Positions 59,199 to 64,000 of a stretch of DNA of 64,000 bases are shown piece by piece. The notes under the pieces are model-generated. The model did no database searches. It was not told where the DNA came from and worked only from the letters and a program-made list of their open reading frames with translations. The DNA lies in assembly GCA_963707275.1 (NCBI GenBank), contig CAVPPH010000004.1, positions 1 to 64,000 on the forward strand, given 5' to 3'. The stretch's first letter is position 1; every line of letters starts with the position of its first letter. Both the position numbers and the translations under genes were made by a program. Source of the stretch: JACKBK01 sp963707275 (lineage in GTDB: Bacteria > Chloroflexota > Anaerolineae > JAAEKA01).

Positions 59199-61221
59199 CC
59201 GAAGAACGCATCGGCGTCTACATCTGTCACTGTGGCACCAACATCGCCGGCACGGTGGATGTGGAGGACGTGGCCACGCTGGGCCGGCGAAGCTCTCGAA
59301 GATCGTGGCGTGGTTGTGGCGCGCGACTACAAGTTCATGTGCTCCAGCCTGGGCCAGGAACTGATCGAGGCGGATATCAAAGAGCAGGGGTTGACCGGGT
59401 GGTGGTCGGCGCCTGCTCGCCGCATCTGCACGAGACGACCTTCCGCAACGCCTGCCAGCGCGCCGGGCTTGAACCCCTACCTGTGCGAGATGGTCTCGCT
59501 CCGCGAGCAGGTTTCCTGGGTGCACACCGACCGCCAGGCCGCCACCGAGAAGTCCAAAGCGATGATCTCCGGCGGCGTGGAGCGGGTCGCCTTGCACGAG
59601 CCGCTGGAGCCGCTGATCGTGCCGATCAACCCGGCGACGCTGGTGGTCGGCGGCGGCATTGCCGGCATCCAGGCCGCGCTGGAGATCGCCGACAGCGGCT
59701 ATCCGGTCTATCTGGTGGAGCGCGAGCCCTCCATCGGCGGGCACATGGCCCAGTTCGACAAGACCTTCCCCACCCTCGACTGCTCGGCCTGCATTCTGAC
59801 GCCCAAGATGGTGTCGGCCGGCAGGCATCCCAACATCACGCTGTTCACCTGGAGCGAGGTGGAGCAGGTGGATGGCTACGTCGGCAACTTCACCGTCACG
59901 ATGCGCAAGAAGGCGCGCTACGTCAACGAGGATGTCTGCACCGGCTGCGGCAATCTGCATCGAGAAGTGTCCCGTGCAGGTGGTGGATGACGTCTTTGAG
60001 GCCGGGCTGGGCTATCGCAAGGCGATCTACCGCCCCTTCCCGCAGGCGGTGCCCAAGTACCCGGTGATCGACACCGACAACTGCACCTACTTCCAGCGCG
60101 GCAAGTGCAAGGCCTGCCAGATTTTCTGCCCCACCGAGCCCAAGTCCATCGACTTCGAACAGAAGGACGAGATCCTCCAGGTCGACGGTGGGCAACATCA
60201 TCCTGGCGACCGGCTACGACCTGTTCGACTGCCGCCGCATTCCGCAGTACGGCTACGGCCGGCTGGCCAACGTCTTCACCAGCCTGGAGTTCGAGCGGCT
60301 GTGCAACGCGGCCGGACCGACCAACGGCGAAGTCGTGCTGCGCGACGGCGTGACCAAGCCCGAGAGCGGTGGCCATCATCCACTGCGTCGGCAGCCGCGA
60401 CAAGAACTACAACAACTACTGCTCGGTGATCTGCTGCATGCAGAGCCTCAAGTTCGCCCACCTGGTCAAGGAGCGCACCGGCGCAGAGGTCTACAACTTC
60501 TACATCGACATGCGCACGGCCTTCAAGGACTACGACGAGTTCTACCAGAAGGTGCTGGACGAAGGGCGTGCACTTCATCCGCGGCCGCGTGGCCGAGGTC
60601 ACCGACGCGGCCCGCAAGCCCGGCGAAGAAGGCAAGATCATCGTCCAGGTCGAGGACACCTTCATCGGCAAGCAGCGCCGCATTCCGGTGGACATGGTCA
60701 TCCTCTCGGCGGCGCTGGAGCCGCGCCACGACTCGAACGAGGTGGCGCACACGTTCGGCATCGCGTGCAGCGCCAACGGCTGGTTTATCGAGAAGCATCC
60801 CAAGCTCGACCCGGTGGCGACCATGACCGAGGGCGTCTTCATCGCCGGCTGTGCGCAGGGACCGAAGGACATCCCGGCCACGGTGTCGCAGGGTGCGGCC
60901 GCCGCGGCCCGCGTGCTGGGCCGGATCAATCAGGGGCAGCTGGCGCTGGAACCGGTGCGCGCCAGCGTGATCGAGGAGATGTGCTCCGGCTGCCGCATCT
61001 GCAACAACGTGTGCCCGTTCAACGCCATCCTCTTCCACGAAGATCGCATGGTAACAGAGATCAATCCGGCGCTGTGCCAGGGCTGCGGCACCTGCGTGGC
61101 GGCCTGTCCGTCGGGCGCGATCACCGGCACGCAGTTCAGCAACGAGCAGGTGCTGGCCCAGTTGGACGGCCTGCTCATGTGGGACTTCGCGATTTACCAG
61201 TGCGACGGTTGGAGCCTGTGA
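59195..61221 (+). CDS. hdrA: Heterodisulfide reductase subunit A (HdrA), flavin and iron-sulfur subunit, frameshifted
   Basis: HdrA holds the FAD that performs electron bifurcation in Hdr-Mvh complexes. Evidence: IGVYICHCGTNIAGTVDV, VVGGGIAGIQAALEIADSGY (FAD fold), YLVEREPSIGGHMAQFDKTF, LDCSACILTPKM, CTGCG followed by IEKCPVQV, CKACQIFCPTEPKSIDFEQK, and a C-terminal ferredoxin pair CSGCRICNNVCPFNA and CQGCGTCVAACPSGA. At least seven frame changes occur (near 59283, 59397, 59472, 59949, 60188, 60369, 60567). The corrected length of about 670 residues is normal. Confidence 0.9.
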
Positions 61222-61305
61222 CGGTGGGTTGATGGGGAAGGCAGGCTGGTGATGGCGACTCGCCAGCCTGCCGGCTCCACCCGCGGACCAACCAGGAGGC
61301 TGACT

Positions 61306-61892
61306 ATGGCTGAACAAGCCACTTCACACAACGGGATGCCCGAGGAACGCTTCGAACCACTGATCATCGGTTTCACCTGCAACTGGTGCAGCTACCGGGC
61401 CGCGGACCTGGCGGGCACCTCGCGCGTCAAGTACCCGCCCAACGTGCGCCTGATTCGGCTGATGTGCTCCGGCCGGCTGGATCCCTACTTTCGTGCTCAA
61501 GGCGCTGGCCGGCGGCGCTGACGGCGTGCTGATTACCGGCTGCCATCCCGGCGAGTGCCATTATCTGGAGCAGAACTACAAGGCGCTGCGGCGGGTCACG
61601 CTGCTGCAGCACATGCTGGCCCAGTTCGGCATCGAGCCGCAGCGGGTCAAGCTGGTCTGGGCCAGCGCCGCCGAGGGGCTGCGGCTGGCCACGAGATCAC
61701 CACGATGGTCGAGGAAGTGCGCGCGCTGGGCCCGCTCAACTGGAAGCAGGTCGCCCGCGAGCCGGCAGAGGTGCTGGCGGCGCTCAACGGCCACCAGTCC
61801 GATCTGGCAGAGCCACACCGCGCCGGTTACAGGCAGCAGCCGACAATGGCCGCGACGCCGTGTTCGCCGCGGCGCAGGAGGTGACCGCATGA
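61306..61892 (+). CDS. mvhD: Hydrogenase iron-sulfur subunit MvhD (FlpD-like), frameshifted
   Basis: MvhD links the hydrogenase to HdrA through a [2Fe-2S] cluster. The product reads IGFTCNWCSYRAADLAGTSR, VRLIRLMCSGRLDPYF, LITGCHPGECHYLEQNYKAL and LVWASAAEGLRLA, with the cysteines in the family positions. Frame changes near 61492 (extra T), 61690 (missing C) and about 61810 interrupt it. The corrected end AAADNGRDAVFAAAQEVTA overlaps the next start. AGGAGG lies seven bases ahead of the start. About 194 residues. Confidence 0.85.
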
Positions 61893-62935
61893 CCGCAGCA
61901 AACAACGGCAAACCGACGCTGGCGATGTACTGGGCCTCCTCCTGCGGCGGCTGCGAGATTTCGACGCTGAACATCGGCGAGAACATCCTGGCCGTCGATG
62001 CGGTCTTCGATCTGGCCTTCTTCCCCTGCATCGCCGACTTCAAAGTCAAGGATGTCGAAGGCTACCCCGACGGCTACATCGACGTCTGCCTGTTCAACGG
62101 CGCGATCCGCAACTCGGAGAACGAGGAGATGGCGCAGCTGCTGCGGCAGAAGTCCAAGGTGCTGGTGGCCTTTGGCTCCTGCGCCTACGAAGGCTGCATC
62201 CCGGCCCTCTCCAACCTGACCTCGCAGCGAGGCAACCCTGCGCACCGTCTTCCTGGACAATCCGTCGCATGGACAACCCGGACGGCATGCTGCCGCAGAC
62301 CAGCGTCATGATGCCGGAGGGCGAACTGGACCCTGCCGGCCTTCTACAACACGGTCAAATCGCTGGATCAGGTCGTGGACGTGGATTACTATCTCCCCGG
62401 CTGCCCGCCGGAGCCGCACCAGATCTGGGCGGTGCTGCAGGTCGTGGTCGCCGCGCTGACCGAGGGCGGGCCGCTGCCTGCCAAGGGATCGGTGATCGGC
62501 ATCGGTGACGTGGCCGTGTGCGAGGAGTGCCCGCTGGAGAAGCACGAGAAGACCATCGCCCGCTTCTACCGACCCTACGAGATCAACCCGGAGCCGGGGC
62601 TGTGCCTGCTGGAGCAGGGCCTGATGTGCATGGGACCGGCCACGGTCAGCGGCTGCGGCGCGCTTTGCCCGCAGGTGGGCATGGGCTGCCGCGGCTGCTA
62701 CGGCCCGCTGCCGGGCGTCGAAGACCAGGGAGCGCGCATGCTGGCCGCCATCGGCTCGGCGCTCGATGTCAGCGGCAAGCCGGGCGACAACGAGGAAGCG
62801 CTGGCTCAGAAAGTCGAGAAGGCCGTCGCGACACGATGGTCGATCCGGCCGGCACTTTCTACCGCTTCAGCCTGGCGCACTCGATTCTGCTCCGTGCCAA
62901 ATTGAGCGCCCGCAGCAACGGGCAAGGAAGGTTGA
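61889..62935 (+). CDS. [NiFe] hydrogenase small subunit (MvhG-like, group 3), frameshifted
   Basis: The small subunit carries the iron-sulfur relay of a soluble [NiFe] hydrogenase. Evidence: MYWASSCGGCEISTLNIGEN (proximal cluster C-G-G-C), VAFGSCAYEGCIPALSNL, YLPGCPPEPHQIWAVLQ, VCEECPLEK, and GPATVSGCGALCPQVGMGCR. Frame changes lie near 62230, 62265, 62335 and 62838. The exact C-terminus is unclear because the last frame runs on without a stop into the large subunit; a TGA at 62933-62935 one frame over is the likely end. Confidence 0.83.
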
Positions 62936-62937
62936 CC

Positions 62938-64000
62938 ATGAAACGAGTCACCATCGACCCCATCACCCGGCTGGAAGGCCACGGCAAGATCGAGATCTTC
63001 CTGGACGACCAGGGCGAGGTGGCCAACGCCTATTTCCAGATCCCGGAGCTGCGCGGCTTTGAGCAGTTCTGCGTCGGCCGGCCGGCGGAGGAGATGCCGC
63101 GCATCACCAACCGCATCTGCGGCGTGTGCCCCGAGGCGCACCACATGGCGGCCACCAAGGCGCTGGACGCGCTCTTCCACGTCGAGCCGACCTCGGCCGT
63201 CAAGAAGCTGCGCGAGCTGTTCTACATGGCCTTCTACGTCACCGACCACACGACGCACTTCTACGCCCTGGGCGGGCCGGACTTCGTGGTCGGACCGGAC
63301 GCGCCGGCGGCCGAACGCAACATCCTGGGCGTGATCCACAAGGTGGGCGTGGAGATCGGCAAGCAGGTCATCGACTGCCGGATGCGCAACCACCACGTCA
63401 TCAAGATGCTGGGCGGCCGCGGCGTGCATCCGGTGGCCGGCCTGCCCGGCGGCTGGAGCCGGGCCGATCAACGACGAAGAACGGCAGGAGATCGAGGCGA
63501 TCGCCCGCCAGAACGTCGAGTTTGGCGCTGTTCAGCCTGAAGGTCTTCGACGACATCGTGCTGGCCAACCAGGGCTATGTCGATCTGATCCTCTCCGACG
63601 CCTACACCGATCGGACCTACTACATGGGCACGGTGGACGAGAACAACCGGGTCAACTTCTACGACGGCATGATCCGGGTGGTCGACCCAGACGGCAAGGA
63701 GTTCGTCAAATACCACCCGCGCGATTACGCCCAGCACATCGCCGAACGCGTCGAGCCGTGGACCTATCTCAAGTTTCCTTATCTGAAGGGTGTGGGCTGG
63801 AAGGGGTTTGTTGACGGCGCGGAGAGCGGCGTGTACTGCGCGACGCCGCTCTCCCGCCTGAACGCGGCCGACGGCATGGCGACGCCCACAGGCGCAGGAG
63901 GCCTTCGAGCGATTCTACGAGACGCTGGGCAGCAAGAACGTCAAACGGCCGCTACGCAGCCGGTGCACTCAGCGACTGGCCACCCACTGGGCGCGGCTGG
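62938..64000 (+). CDS. [NiFe] hydrogenase large subunit (MvhA-like, group 3), partial at window end
   Basis: The large subunit binds the Ni-Fe centre. The first metal motif R-I-C-G-V-C-P-E-A-H-H is at about residue 58, after ITIDPITRLEGHGK-like and ELRGFEQFCVGRPAEEMPRI sequence. Then come MGGRGVHP-like and RMRNHHVIKMLGGRGVHPVA blocks. Frame changes are near 63464, 63525 and 63890 and beyond. The C-terminal D-P-C-x-x-C-x-x-H motif lies outside the window. The start is behind GGAAGG. With HdrABC and MvhD it predicts a bifurcating hydrogenase complex. Confidence 0.88.

Overview
The window is a GC-rich bacterial chromosome segment, most likely from a Chloroflexota (Anaerolineae/Caldilineae-like) organism. 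This is inferred from family content, not from a marker gene. The indicators are SARP/nSTAND/WD40 giant regulators, several class III cyclases fused to AAA-type ATPase and TPR domains, Os1348-like NHLP leader peptides, a bacterial translin, and an Hdr-Mvh type hydrogenase complex. No rRNA, tRNA or CRISPR array was seen. Many genes carry single-base frameshifts, mostly one extra base and sometimes one missing base in a C or G run, while neighbouring genes of 2-3 kb are intact. I read most of these as assembly errors and annotate such genes over their full span.

Layout. 1-4.3 kb: hslO (Hsp33), a DUF4139-like protein, a DUF5995-like protein and a DUF2461 protein in a tight row. 4.3-9.8 kb: gene remnants, an SDR, a nucleotidyltransferase-like gene, then a lower-GC accessory patch (broken and intact HNH endonuclease genes, a DUF429 gene) and a MazEF pair between imperfect direct repeats. 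9.9-14.3 kb: acyl-CoA mutase large chain, hotdog thioesterase, TrkA and TrkH. 14.3-19.5 kb (minus strand): a methyltransferase, then a seven-gene operon DUF3467 - translin - Cas4-like N half - L,D-transpeptidase - ABC ATPase - ABC permease - Cas4-like C half. 19.9-26 kb: esterase, a REP-associated transposase between twin hairpins, the threonine catabolic pair kbl/tdh, an RmlD-like reductase and a glycosyltransferase.

26-54.6 kb is a cyclic-nucleotide signalling island. It holds a cNMP-binding/SpoIIE phosphatase, a STAS protein, four class III cyclase genes, two Crp/Fnr regulators, three Os1348-like leader-peptide genes, a PqqD-M50 peptidase, an NTF2-like lipoprotein and a SARP-nSTAND-WD40 giant. 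Two of the cyclases have an unusual architecture: cyclase, AAA ATPase and TPR followed by a complete oligopeptide-binding (SBP family 5) domain with no signal peptide or membrane segment before it. Each of these sits directly beside a Crp/Fnr gene and an Os1348-like peptide gene, so the module occurs twice. Matching Crp-type boxes (TGTGA-N6-TCATA/TCATT) lie at the same distance from the -10 box upstream of the STAS gene and of two peptide genes. A coherent but unproven reading is that a cytosolic peptide-sensing cyclase makes cAMP or cGMP, the neighbouring Crp-like factor binds it, and that factor drives the peptide genes and a partner-switching pathway.

54.6-64 kb: an aldo/keto reductase, a LysM secreted protein, an RmlC-like epimerase and then hdrC-hdrB-hdrA-mvhD-hydrogenase small-hydrogenase large (cut by the window end). 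This last run predicts a flavin-based electron-bifurcating Hdr-[NiFe] hydrogenase complex. With the acyl-CoA mutase and threonine catabolism it suggests an anaerobic or facultative heterotroph.
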